Assembly (NCBI GenBank): GCA_002722295.1
Contig: PBLF01000020.1
Span: 104,693 to 168,692 of the forward strand
Direction of reading: 5' to 3'
Length of the DNA: 64,000 nt
Source: Stappia sp.
Lineage (GTDB): Bacteria > Pseudomonadota > Alphaproteobacteria > Rhizobiales > Stappiaceae
Shown: piece by piece, positions 46,207 to 54,678 of the stretch
Position numbering within the stretch: position 1 is the first letter of the stretch
Layout of the letters: the number at the start of each line of letters is the position of its first letter
Notes under the pieces: model-generated
Database searches by the model: none
The model's input: only the letters and a program-made list of their open reading frames with translations
What the model was told of the DNA's origin: nothing
Made by a program: the position numbers and the translations under genes

Positions 46207-47253
46207 ATGAAAAGCAAGATGAAGAAATATCAGTCATACAAGATCTCCGTGGCGCCCATGATGGATTGGACGGACCGCTTTTGCCGTGCCTTCCACCGGC
46301 AATTGAGCGGCAATGCTCTGCTCTATACGGAGATGGTCGCGGGCGCTGCCGTGATCCACGGAGACCGTCAACGGCTGCTCGGTTTCCGCGATCTTGAGCA
46401 CCCCGTCGCCTGCCAGCTCGGCGGTTCCGACCCGAAGGAACTGGCCGAGGCGGCGCGCATTGTCGCGGACTTCGGCTATGACGAAATCAACCTGAATGTC
46501 GGCTGCCCTTCCGATCGTGTGCAATCGGGGCGGTTCGGCGCATGCCTCATGCGCGAGCCTGACCTCGTGGGCGAATGCGTTTCGGCCATGAAGGCTGTCG
46601 TTTCGGTCCCTGTCACCGTGAAGTGTCGTATCGGTGTCGACGATCAGGATCCGGAACCGGCGCTCGACGCGATGGCTGACCGGGTGGTCGAGGCCGGCGT
46701 CGATGCGCTTTGGGTCCATGCACGCAAGGCGTGGCTGAAAGGGTTGTCGCCGAAGGAAAACCGGGACATCCCACCGCTCGACCATGACCGGGTCTATCGG
46801 CTCAAGCAGCGTCTGCCGGGCCTTTACATCGGAATCAACGGCGGGATCGCCGATCTGGACGAGGCTGAAGCGCATCTTGCCCATGTCGACGGGGTGATGC
46901 TCGGGCGTGCCGCCTATCATGATCCCTGGATCCTGGCACGAGTCGACAGCCGGTTTCACGGCGAAGAAGACCCCGTTTCAGACAGGGTCGAGGCAATCGA
47001 GCGGTTTCGTCCCATTGTCGAGGAGGAACTCGCGAAGGGCGCCCGCGCAAATCAGCTCATGCGCCACATGCTTGGCCTCTATCACGGCGTGCCGGGCGCA
47101 CGCGCGTGGCGCCGGCGACTGACCGTCAATGCCGTCAGACCGGGTGCCGGGATCGAGGTGCTCGATGCGGCGATTGCCGAGATCGGACGGGGCGGGCTGG
47201 ACAAAAGCGGCGAGGCGGGGCAGTTAGACCACACTAGGGCCGTCGCGCGGTAG
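46207..47253 (+). CDS. dusA: tRNA-dihydrouridine synthase DusA
   Basis: This 348-residue FMN enzyme reduces uridine in the tRNA D-loop. It has the DusA start KISVAPMMDWTDRFCR, LNVGCPSDRVQSGRFGACLM (catalytic Cys in FGACLM), HARKAWLKGLSPKENR and INGGIADLDEA. The whole length is present. The start is not certain: ATG 46207 and ATG 46219 are both in frame. The 260 bases before it show no other feature I can name. Confidence 0.92.
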   Translation: MKSKMKKYQSYKISVAPMMDWTDRFCRAFHRQLSGNALLYTEMVAGAAVIHGDRQRLLGFRDLEHPVACQLGGSDPKELAEAARIVADFGYDEINLNVGCPSDRVQSGRFGACLMREPDLVGECVSAMKAVVSVPVTVKCRIGVDDQDPEPALDAMADRVVEAGVDALWVHARKAWLKGLSPKENRDIPPLDHDRVYRLKQRLPGLYIGINGGIADLDEAEAHLAHVDGVMLGRAAYHDPWILARVDSRFHGEEDPVSDRVEAIERFRPIVEEELAKGARANQLMRHMLGLYHGVPGARAWRRRLTVNAVRPGAGIEVLDAAIAEIGRGGLDKSGEAGQLDHTRAVAR

Positions 47254-47319
47254 CTCGCCGCCCGCGTCCTCCGGCACCTCTTCTCCCCATCCCTTGGCGA
47301 GCCATCCTCGGGGGCATTC

Positions 47320-48153
47320 ATGGATTTGTCGTCTATCAACGGCGAGGTCATCGGCCTTGCTTTCGCGCTGCTGGCGTCGGGCGCCGTTGCCGGCCTTCTG
47401 GCCGGTGTCTTCGGCATTGGCGGCGGGGCGGTTCTGGTGCCCGTCCTGTTCCAGTTCCTGACCTGGCTGGGCGTCGACGAGTCCGTCCGCATGCATGTGT
47501 CGGTGGCGACATCGCTCGGCATTATCGTTCCCACGTCGATCCGCTCCTTCCTCGCGCACAAGAAGCGTGGTGCCGCGGATCTCGAACTCCTGAAGAGCTG
47601 GATCATTCCCGTGCCGGCCGGTGCCATTGTCGCGAGCTTTGTCGCCGCCTATGTTTCCGGCGACGAACTCAAGGCCATCTTTGCCGGCATTGCGGTCGCG
47701 GTCGGTCTCAGAATGCTCCTGAACCGCGAGAGCTGGCGGTTGGGCTCCGACATCCCCGGAAATCCCGTGCGTGCGATCTGCGGCATGCTGATCGGATTTT
47801 TCTCGACCCTGATGGGCATCGGCGGTGGCGTCATGAACAACACATTCATGACCCTGTTCGGCCGGCCGATCCATCAGGCCGTGGCAACCTCGTCGGGCAC
47901 CGGCGTTCTGATCTCCATTCCCGGTGTGATCGGTCTCGTGTGGGCCGGCTGGGGACACCCGGACCTGCCTGCGTTCTCGCTCGGCTACGTGAACCTGCTC
48001 GGTGTCGCGCTGATCATTCCGATCACGACGTTTGCGGCGCCCTTCGGCGTCAAGATCGCCCATGCGCTGCCCAAGCGCGCGCTGGAGATCTTCTTCGGCC
48101 TGTTCCTGCTGAGCGTTGCGGCACGTTTCGCCTGGAGCCTTTGGGCCGGCTGA
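47320..48153 (+). CDS. TauE/SafE family sulfite/organosulfonate exporter
   Basis: The 277-residue membrane protein has about eight hydrophobic segments and two related halves, with GVFGIGGGAVLVPVL (about residue 30) and STLMGIGGGVMNN (about residue 160), the glycine-rich motifs of TauE/SafE (DUF81) proteins. The family moves sulfite, sulfoacetate or similar anions, but many members have no known cargo. No sulfur genes are adjacent. Confidence 0.86.
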   Translation: MDLSSINGEVIGLAFALLASGAVAGLLAGVFGIGGGAVLVPVLFQFLTWLGVDESVRMHVSVATSLGIIVPTSIRSFLAHKKRGAADLELLKSWIIPVPAGAIVASFVAAYVSGDELKAIFAGIAVAVGLRMLLNRESWRLGSDIPGNPVRAICGMLIGFFSTLMGIGGGVMNNTFMTLFGRPIHQAVATSSGTGVLISIPGVIGLVWAGWGHPDLPAFSLGYVNLLGVALIIPITTFAAPFGVKIAHALPKRALEIFFGLFLLSVAARFAWSLWAG

Positions 48154-48183
48154 GGTCCCCTTCAGGACATACAGGCAAAGTCA

Positions 48184-48215
48184 GCCCCGGCCGGCCAGAA
48201 ACTGGCCGGGGCGTT
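48184..48215. terminator. Hairpin between convergent genes
   Basis: GCCCCGGCC (48184-48192) pairs with GGCCGGGGC (48204-48212), followed by GTTTCGT. It lies 30 bases after the TauE stop and 19 bases before the 3' end of the convergent protease gene. Confidence 0.65.
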
Positions 48216-48233
48216 TCGTATCCAATGCGCGTG

Positions 48234-48953
48234 TCAGGGCTCGAGGATCAAACGATCCCCCTCGACACGCCAGCTTTTCAGCCGGTCCATGACGGACATG
48301 CCGAGGAGACTGGTTTCCAGGGCGCCGGGTCTGGCGACGAACGCGCGGATATTGTCCAGGCGCAGACTGTCTATGGAGAGATCGTTCACTCGGATTGCCG
48401 CCACCTGGCTGCGACCGTTCGCCGTGGAAACGGGGATCGTGTAGGAAAGCCGTCCGGTGTCGATGCCTGCGGCGCTCGCATCCTCGTTCCTGAGCGTCAG
48501 GGCAGAGGCTCCGGTGTCGAACAGAAACTCCACGGGAGCTCCGTTGACGGCACCTTGGATGCGGTAGTGGTTGCTCCTGTCGCGCATCACCGTGATCGTC
48601 CCGGACACGGGATCCGTAATCGCATATCCCGGCATCAGTGTTCCGACAATTCGCCGGCCGACCCCTTCAAGCTCGTGGCGGTAGGCGTAGCCGCCAACGA
48701 GAACCACGCCGATCAAAAGCCAGGAAAACACCGAACGGACGACGGCCGGCAGGGCGGGCGGACTGGCAATCATCGCGCCGCCGATCACAATCCCCAGTGC
48801 CAGAAGAGAGACGACCCGCGGCCCCATGTCCGAGGTCCATGTTTCTGCCCCCGGCATTGTATCGCCGAGCAGGAATGCCGCGACCGCGCCGACCATGATG
48901 ATGATGAGAATGCCAAGCACCAGCGTGCCGAGAATGCCACCGCCGCGCATCAC
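48234..48953 (-). CDS. TIGR02281-type clan AA aspartic protease, membrane anchored
   Basis: The 239-residue protein has two or three N-terminal hydrophobic segments (about residues 8-30, 45-62, 67-87) and then a retropepsin-like domain with [12 protein letters not shown] (about residue 140; catalytic Asp-Thr-Gly) and [10 protein letters not shown] near the C-terminus. One active-site motif per chain means it should act as a dimer, facing the periplasm. Alphaproteobacteria often carry this family beside DUF1289, as here (four-base overlap). Confidence 0.85.
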   Translation of the reverse strand: MMRGGGILGTLVLGILIIIMVGAVAAFLLGDTMPGAETWTSDMGPRVVSLLALGIVIGGAMIASPPALPAVVRSVFSWLLIGVVLVGGYAYRHELEGVGRRIVGTLMPGYAITDPVSGTITVMRDRSNHYRIQGAVNGAPVEFLFDTGASALTLRNEDASAAGIDTGRLSYTIPVSTANGRSQVAAIRVNDLSIDSLRLDNIRAFVARPGALETSLLGMSVMDRLKSWRVEGDRLILEP

Positions 48954-49138
48954 CCGGTCTCCCGAAGGCCCGTGAGGTCACGGGAGGGCAGGGCGTTCAT
49001 GATCTCGCGGCGCTGTGCCGGCGTATAGCTTCCCCAGCCCGCGATTTCCTCGAGCGTGCGCAGGCAACCCGTACAGATGCCGCGCGACTGATCGATGCGG
49101 CAGACCTTGATGCAGGGTGTCTCGATCGTCGCGCTCAT
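48950..49138 (-). CDS. DUF1289 small cysteine protein
   Basis: The 62-residue protein has C-x3-C (CIKVC) and C-x2-C (CTGC) pairs in its first 35 residues, followed by [17 protein letters not shown], the DUF1289 signature. The four Cys suggest zinc or Fe-S binding. I prefer ATG 49138 over ATG 49162, because family members begin just before the first Cys pair. It overlaps the protease gene (ATGA). Confidence 0.83.
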   Translation of the reverse strand: MSATIETPCIKVCRIDQSRGICTGCLRTLEEIAGWGSYTPAQRREIMNALPSRDLTGLRETG

Positions 49139-49187
49139 CTCGCCTCTTGGTCCGCGTTTCACGTCAGCGCAATCATCTGGGGTCTTG

Positions 49188-50366
49188 TCAGCGGCCGGAC
49201 AAGGCCGTGATCGGTGCGGTGAGGATCTTCAGCGGAAATGTAACCGCCGCCTTGGCGGTGTTGCCGACAGCATCCACCGTCGTCTCGGTGGTGCCGACAC
49301 GCCGCTCGAGCCTGAGCGACGAGAGGGCCTGCCGCAGTTCTGGTGCGGCCTGGGCGATTTGCGCGAACTTGCCGTGGTTTGCGGCGTCCCCCGCCTTCAC
49401 ATCCGTGAGGTCGATGACGACGGCACCGAGCCGCGCGAGTTCTTCCTCGTCCTGATAGGAGCCAAGACGGCCCGACCCGCCGGCGAGCAGGTTGGACGCC
49501 TTCAGTGCACGGTCATCCTTCGAAACGAGGATGACGAAAGGCTTCGGCGGCTTGCCCATGCGCTCCATCTGCGCCCGGAACACGTCGATGTCGAGATCGG
49601 GAGCCGCCATTGCGATGATGCCGATCTTGGACTGGGGAAGCGGGCGTCCGGAGATGCGGATCTGACGCATCGTCTCGGTCAGCACCCAGTTGCCCATCGA
49701 ATGGGCGAGGATGTTGATTTTCTCCGCCCTGGATGCGGCAAGCGTCCGCAGCGTGCGTTCCAGTCCGTCACGCGCGATCGTCGCGCTGTTCGTGTCATAC
49801 AGATAGTCGGTGACATTGCCTCCCGACGCCCAGGTGAAGAGAACCGGCACCTGGGGCAGCTTGGAATCATGCTTGAGCTGAACCATCCGGTAGAGCGCTT
49901 CCGGGAAGCGGGTGTTGAACCCGTGCACGAAGACGAATACCGAGCGCTGTCCCTTGGGGCGCTTCAGCAGTTCCCGGTCGAGGGCCGCGACGAAGCCCGC
50001 ATCGTCCAGATAGCTGGCGCTGCGCAATGTATAGTCCGTTGCGGGATCGCCGGGAGGAATGCTCGCCCATTCGATCTTGCCGGGAACATGCGTCGGGGGC
50101 ACGGAAACCGTCGCGATCGCATGGTCGAGTTGATCGGCGCGGCCGCGTGAGAAGATGGTCGCCGGCGCTTCCGCCCGCTTTCGGGTGGTTGCGACAAGCA
50201 CGGTGTGATCCGTGGCGCCCGAAAGCGGCTTGTCGGATATCTGCAGGCTGCCATCGCCCGGACGCACCGCGCAGGCAGCAAGCACGATCAGCATCGCGGA
50301 AAGAAGGCCGATGCGCCTGACGTGGCGCATTGCGAACGCGCCGGTCCCGGTTTGGTCTCTCGTCAT
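49188..50366 (-). CDS. DUF900-type alpha/beta hydrolase, lipoprotein
   Basis: The 392-residue protein has a lipobox-like signal (LIVLAACAV, Cys about residue 32) and an alpha/beta hydrolase core with [15 protein letters not shown] (about residue 145) and the elbow AHSMGNW (about residue 218). This matches DUF900 family hydrolases. The N-terminus before the signal ([13 protein letters not shown]) may be extra; ATG 50330 is an alternative start. It probably acts in the periplasm or at the outer membrane. Substrate unknown. Confidence 0.82.
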   Translation of the reverse strand: MTRDQTGTGAFAMRHVRRIGLLSAMLIVLAACAVRPGDGSLQISDKPLSGATDHTVLVATTRKRAEAPATIFSRGRADQLDHAIATVSVPPTHVPGKIEWASIPPGDPATDYTLRSASYLDDAGFVAALDRELLKRPKGQRSVFVFVHGFNTRFPEALYRMVQLKHDSKLPQVPVLFTWASGGNVTDYLYDTNSATIARDGLERTLRTLAASRAEKINILAHSMGNWVLTETMRQIRISGRPLPQSKIGIIAMAAPDLDIDVFRAQMERMGKPPKPFVILVSKDDRALKASNLLAGGSGRLGSYQDEEELARLGAVVIDLTDVKAGDAANHGKFAQIAQAAPELRQALSSLRLERRVGTTETTVDAVGNTAKAAVTFPLKILTAPITALSGR

Positions 50367-50477
50367 TCGGCTCTACATCCCGAACGGTCGTCCCGTGGTG
50401 TGAAGGATTGGTTCTGTCCAAGTATCTCGGCCAGCCTGCGGTCGTCTGTGCTTATCACAGGTATCTGCGTTCGGCAC

Positions 50478-51314
50478 TCATCCCGTCGCGGGCTCAAGCG
50501 CCAGTCCTGCAAGAAGCGCGACGAGGGCGATCTGCTGGCAGGCACCAAGAACGTCTCCCGTTTGACCGCCTATCTTTGCAAGCGCAAGGCGGCACAGCCC
50601 GAATGTCAGAAGGCCTGTGGCAAGGAGTGCGGCCGCGAGCGGAACGGGGCCCGTGAAAGCCGGGAGCGGGGCCAGTGCGGTAAGGCCGATACCAAGGGCC
50701 ACCACGGCAGCGAACTTGCCGGGTTTTCCGCAGGCGGCAGACAGCCCGTCGGGCCGGGCAGGCGGCAGAGACGACCAGAGGACGATCATGGCGGAGCGGG
50801 AGGCTGCTTCAGCCCCCAGCAGGGCAAGGCCGGCTCCCGCAATCCCGAAACGCTCCAGAAGGGCGGCCAGAAGCGAGGCGCGCAGGCCGACACCGATCAC
50901 GAGTGCCAGGGTTCCGAAAGCGCCAATTCGGCTGTCCTTCATGATCTCCAGCCTGCGTTCACGCGTCGAGGCGCCAAAGAACCCGTCGGCGATATCCGCG
51001 AGACCATCCTCGTGCAGGGCGCCGGTCACCGCCATGCAGACGCCAATCGTGACAAGCGCGACCGCCAATGGGGGCAGGCCGCTCGCGGCCAGGACACAAA
51101 GTGTCAGCGCCCCGGGAAGAGCGAGGATCACGGCCGCGACGGGTGTCAGGGCGCCGGCTCTGGGGAAGGCCGGCAGCGCGGCCGGATCGTCAAGTCGGCT
51201 CAGGCGCGGAACGGGAACGCGGGAAAAGAACCTCAGGAGCGCGGCGAGGTCCGCAATCATCCGGGAGGGCGAAAATGGGGAGCCGGATGCTTGTGTCGTT
51301 TCGGCGCGCTCCAT
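50478..51314 (-). CDS. cobS: Adenosylcobinamide-GDP ribazoletransferase (cobalamin synthase)
   Basis: The 278-residue membrane enzyme joins adenosylcobinamide-GDP to alpha-ribazole (or its phosphate), the last step in cobalamin assembly. It has FFSRVPVP near the start, HEDGLADIADGFFGASTRERRLEIMKDSRIGAFG (the Asp-rich metal motif, shown in part as HEDGLADIADGFFG) and several hydrophobic helices. I chose ATG 51314 because GAGGA lies five bases before it; ATG 51347 is also in frame. It is divergent from cobT. In the alphaproteobacterial naming this is cobV. Confidence 0.92.
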   Translation of the reverse strand: MERAETTQASGSPFSPSRMIADLAALLRFFSRVPVPRLSRLDDPAALPAFPRAGALTPVAAVILALPGALTLCVLAASGLPPLAVALVTIGVCMAVTGALHEDGLADIADGFFGASTRERRLEIMKDSRIGAFGTLALVIGVGLRASLLAALLERFGIAGAGLALLGAEAASRSAMIVLWSSLPPARPDGLSAACGKPGKFAAVVALGIGLTALAPLPAFTGPVPLAAALLATGLLTFGLCRLALAKIGGQTGDVLGACQQIALVALLAGLALEPATG

Positions 51315-51416
51315 TTTGTCCTCATGCGACTTTGCGATGCGTTGCATGACGGTTTATAGATCGGCGCCCGTCAGGCGCCAATGCCCGCCTTGCCGAGATC
51401 GATCGGAGCCTTCCAT

Positions 51417-52445
51417 ATGTCCCTTTCTTCGTCCGCCTTGCCCTTCGACGACATTCGCAATCTGGTGCGCCAGATGCCTGGTCCGGACGAGGAGGCGATT
51501 GCCGAGGTCCGCGCGCGCGAGGTGCAGCTTACCAAGCCGGCAGGCTCGCTCGGTCGTCTGGAGAGCCTTGCGGAGTGGGTTGCCGCCTGGAGTGGTCGCG
51601 GCAAGCCGCGCATCACGCGTCCGGTGGTGGCGATCTTTGCCGCCAATCACGGCGTCGCCGAGCGCGGTGTGTCGGCTTTTCCCGCCAGTGTGACGCGCCA
51701 GATGGTCGAGAATTTTTCCGCTGGCGGTGCCGCGATCAACCAGCTTTGCATCGCCCACGATCTGGGACTGAAGGTGTTCGACCTGGCGCTGGACCTGCCG
51801 ACGCCCGACATTGTCGAGGAGGACGCCTTCGACGAGGCGAACTGCGCCGCGACGATGGCGTTCGGCATGGAGGCGGTTTCCGGTGGCACCGACCTTCTCT
51901 GCATCGGCGAGATGGGCATCGGGAACACCACGGTCGCTGCAGCGGTTCTGTCAGGCCTTTTCGGAGGCACGCCAGGCGATTGGGTCGGTCCGGGAACGGG
52001 CGTCGATGACGACGGCATGGCGCGCAAGCGTGAAGCGGTCGAGGGAGCCGTCGCGCGCATCGCCGGCACTCGCGATCCCCTGGAAGTGCTGCGCCGTGTC
52101 GGCGGGCGCGAAATCGCGGCCATGTCCGGAGCCGTTCTGGCCGCCCGGCTTCAGCGCATCCCCGTGATCGTCGACGGTTTCGTCGCGACCGCCGCCGTGG
52201 CCGTTCTCCACGCGATGGACCCTTCGGCGCTCGATCACTGCATCTTTGCCCATCGGTCCGCCGAGTCGGCACACGGCCGCGCCCTGGAGCACATGGGCAA
52301 GGAACCGCTGCTCGATCTCGGAATGCGCCTTGGGGAGGGGACCGGCGCCGCGCTTGCGGCGGGCATTGTCAAGGCGGCGGTTTCGACCCACACGGGCATG
52401 GCAACCTTCGCGGATGCGGGCGTGGCCGGAAAGTCCCCCGTTTGA
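51417..52445 (+). CDS. cobT: Nicotinate-nucleotide:dimethylbenzimidazole phosphoribosyltransferase
   Basis: The 342-residue enzyme makes alpha-ribazole phosphate for the lower ligand of B12. Visible are IFAANHGVAERGVSAFP (about residue 78), GEMGIGNTTVAAAV (about 167) and the catalytic Glu in RLGEGTGAALA (about 308). I chose ATG 51417 because it follows GGAG and matches the family N-terminus. It faces cobS across 102 bases. No B12 riboswitch lies upstream. In Pseudomonas denitrificans naming this is cobU. Confidence 0.93.
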   Translation: MSLSSSALPFDDIRNLVRQMPGPDEEAIAEVRAREVQLTKPAGSLGRLESLAEWVAAWSGRGKPRITRPVVAIFAANHGVAERGVSAFPASVTRQMVENFSAGGAAINQLCIAHDLGLKVFDLALDLPTPDIVEEDAFDEANCAATMAFGMEAVSGGTDLLCIGEMGIGNTTVAAAVLSGLFGGTPGDWVGPGTGVDDDGMARKREAVEGAVARIAGTRDPLEVLRRVGGREIAAMSGAVLAARLQRIPVIVDGFVATAAVAVLHAMDPSALDHCIFAHRSAESAHGRALEHMGKEPLLDLGMRLGEGTGAALAAGIVKAAVSTHTGMATFADAGVAGKSPV

Positions 52446-53510
52446 TCAGGCTTCCGAGCACGTACTCCGAAAGGCGCTCGGTGTCTTTCCGGTAACGCGC
52501 AGAAACTCGCGGTTGAAGTTCGACTTGGTGTTGAAGCCGCTCGCGAGCATCGCGGCGGTAACGTTCTCGCCCTGGCCGAGCAACTCGCATGCGTGGCGGA
52601 TGCGACGAGCGTTTACCTGGCGCGAGATATTCTCCCCGGTGGTGCGGTTGACGGCCGCCGAGAGAACCTTTGCCGGAAGGCCAAGTCGTCTTGCGAGCCG
52701 GGCAAGCGTCAGGTCCGGGTCCAGGAAGACCCTTTCCTCATTCATCAGCGTATCGAGGCGAGCGACGATCTCGAGATCATCCGGATCCGTGGTGCGCGGT
52801 GCGGTCGCGGTGTGCCGCTCGTCCGGCGCGGTGCTCGCGTCCTCACGCTCAGGGCGTCCACCGACGAGGGCCAGGAGCCCGATCGACAGCAGGGCGAGGG
52901 ACGATACCAGACTGACAATGAGAGGACGCAGCCATGCCAGCCCCTCGTGGAGTGCGTAGGCAATGGCCGCGTCACTGACCGCTGACAGGATCAATGCCGC
53001 CCCCACGGCCTGCCAGATCCGCGATGGCAGGGCGCCTTGTCCAAGACTGGCGAGGGGCAATCCGGTTCCGCTGCCCGCCTGAACCAGGATCGCACCGCCG
53101 TAGCCGACGAAAATGATCACCAGCACCGCGTCCGGCAGAAGCGGTGAGCCGCTTTGCCCGACAAGCAGTGCCGGCAGAAGCAGCAGTGGTGTGAGGAGGT
53201 GCACGAAGTCTCGCGGCCAGCGGGGCGCGCTCACCGCCGCTTGCCGGAAAGCAAGATAGGCGAGGGGAGGCACGGATGCCGCCGTTACCGGCTGCAGGAA
53301 CAGAAGCTCCCTCACGCCGTAGTGCTGCACAAGGGAAATCACCACGCCCTGGAGCGCGGCCACGCCGAGAAGCACGGGGAACAGACGCGGTCCTTCGCGA
53401 AGCAACGCCGCCCGCGCGGCGAGGAAGGCAAGAACCAGTGCAACGGCAAGCGGAATGGGCAAGAGGAGCATTCTGACGTCTTCATGTGGGTGTGCGGACT
53501 TGGGCAGCAT
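52446..53510 (-). CDS. AraC-family regulator with N-terminal membrane domain
   Basis: The 354-residue protein has about seven hydrophobic segments in residues 15-215, a hydrophilic linker (about 216-245) and a C-terminal AraC DNA-binding domain (about 255-354), with LTLARLARRLGLPAKVLSAAVN and a second HTH near NVTAAMLASGFNTKSNFNREF. Such proteins probably sense a lipid, envelope or extracellular signal at the membrane. ATG 53510 has an AGGA site four bases upstream; ATG 53471 is an alternative. Its stop abuts the cobT stop (convergent) and it is divergent from an exported hydrolase. Confidence 0.85.
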   Translation of the reverse strand: MLPKSAHPHEDVRMLLLPIPLAVALVLAFLAARAALLREGPRLFPVLLGVAALQGVVISLVQHYGVRELLFLQPVTAASVPPLAYLAFRQAAVSAPRWPRDFVHLLTPLLLLPALLVGQSGSPLLPDAVLVIIFVGYGGAILVQAGSGTGLPLASLGQGALPSRIWQAVGAALILSAVSDAAIAYALHEGLAWLRPLIVSLVSSLALLSIGLLALVGGRPEREDASTAPDERHTATAPRTTDPDDLEIVARLDTLMNEERVFLDPDLTLARLARRLGLPAKVLSAAVNRTTGENISRQVNARRIRHACELLGQGENVTAAMLASGFNTKSNFNREFLRVTGKTPSAFRSTCSEA

Positions 53511-53612
53511 GAGGTCCTGAAACGGTTTTGACGTCGTCCTCTATCCGGTTCGAGGACGCAACCGGAGAATTGTCGGCGCTTCCTGTGCAGGTGTTTGACC
53601 TGGAGAAGTCCG

Positions 53613-54608
53613 ATGTCCTTCAAATCCGCCGTTGCATTTGCTCTTGCCCTGTCGTTCGTGGCGCCGATCCCGGTGAAAGCGGACCTGCTCGATCTTCCCG
53701 GCTATGACCGGATGGATGTTCCCGCACGCCATCGAGCGCAACCGCTCGCAGTGTCCCTATGGTATCCCGCCGGACGTGCAACCTACCCCGTGACCATTGG
53801 CGAGAATGTCATCTTTTCCGGTGAGAAGGCCCTTGTGGGTGCGGCTGTCGCGGATGGTCGCCACCCGCTGGTTCTGCTGTCCCACGGCTCCGGAGGCGCG
53901 ATGGACGGACTGGCATGGCTTTCCGCGCGGCTGGCGCGGCGAGGGGCCATCGTCGTGGGCGTCAATCATCCCGGTACCACAACAGGCGATTCCTCGCCGC
54001 GCCGCACGCTTCGCCTCGCGCCCCGTGCCGCTGATCTTGCGGCCGCGCTGGATGCCGTTCTCTCGGACCCGCAACTGGCTGGATATGTCGACCGGGACCG
54101 GATTTCCGCACTCGGCTTTTCGCTCGGAGGAAGCACGGTACTCGGACTGGGCGGTCTCAGGTTCGATGCGGATGCCTTTGCCGCTTACTGCGAAAAGGTT
54201 GGTCGGGTCTCGCAGGATTGTGCCTTCTTCGAAAAAGGCGGCGTGAACCTGCGTCAGATTCCGGAGAGTTTTTCCGCCGACATGCTCGACGTTCGCTTCT
54301 CGAGGATCGTTTCCGTCGATCCGGGCCTCACGTATGCGGTGCAACCCGAAAGCCGCGAGCGTGTCCGGGCAAGCATCCTGTTCGTGAATCTCGGCGATGA
54401 GAACATCTGGCCGGCGGTCGATGTGAGCGAGAGAGGAAGCGGTCTCGCCGGACGGCTTTCGGATGCATGGCGGGAGGTGATCGCGCCGGCGCATCACTTC
54501 ACATTTCTTGCGGTGTGCAAGGAGGGGGGCGGCGGACCGGCTTCGCGCGTGGGGCGACGATCCGATCTGCGACGATCCCGAAGGAACCGACCGTGCCGAG
54601 ACCCATGA
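53613..54608 (+). CDS. Exported alpha/beta hydrolase, C-terminus apparently frameshifted
   Basis: The 331-residue product has a signal peptide (about residues 1-23), SHGSGGAMDGLAWLS (about 91-105) and the nucleophile elbow GFSLGGS (about 172-178), like platelet-activating-factor acetylhydrolase or dienelactone-type hydrolases of alphaproteobacteria. After FLAVCKEG the sequence turns into Arg-rich nonsense. Removing one G from the run of six at 54524-54529 restores a natural C-terminus (AADRLRAWGDDPICDDPEG and on) that ends at 54657. ATG 53613 has a GGAG site. It is divergent from the AraC gene. Confidence 0.75.
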   Translation: MSFKSAVAFALALSFVAPIPVKADLLDLPGYDRMDVPARHRAQPLAVSLWYPAGRATYPVTIGENVIFSGEKALVGAAVADGRHPLVLLSHGSGGAMDGLAWLSARLARRGAIVVGVNHPGTTTGDSSPRRTLRLAPRAADLAAALDAVLSDPQLAGYVDRDRISALGFSLGGSTVLGLGGLRFDADAFAAYCEKVGRVSQDCAFFEKGGVNLRQIPESFSADMLDVRFSRIVSVDPGLTYAVQPESRERVRASILFVNLGDENIWPAVDVSERGSGLAGRLSDAWREVIAPAHHFTFLAVCKEGGGGPASRVGRRSDLRRSRRNRPCRDP

Positions 54609-54657
54609 AAAGGTCGCCGACGCCGTCGCGGCGTTTCTGGACCTCCCGGGGCGATAG
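54524..54657 (+). pseudogene. Displaced C-terminal codons of the exported hydrolase (plus-one frame)
   Basis: In the frame reached by dropping one G of the six-G run at 54524-54529, codons run without interruption to TAG at 54655-54657 and give a hydrophilic, Asp-rich end (GDDPICDDPEGTDRAETHEK, then VADAVAAFLDLPGR). This fits the expected family C-terminal helix. The shift may be a sequencing error or a real inactivating or phase-variable change. Confidence 0.6.
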
Positions 54658-54678
54658 GCGAGCCGGACCGTACCGGTC

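Noticed and set aside
50205..51359. Open plus-strand frame of 384 codons opposite cobS
   Set aside because: It is antisense of a clear cobalamin synthase and has no protein-like pattern.
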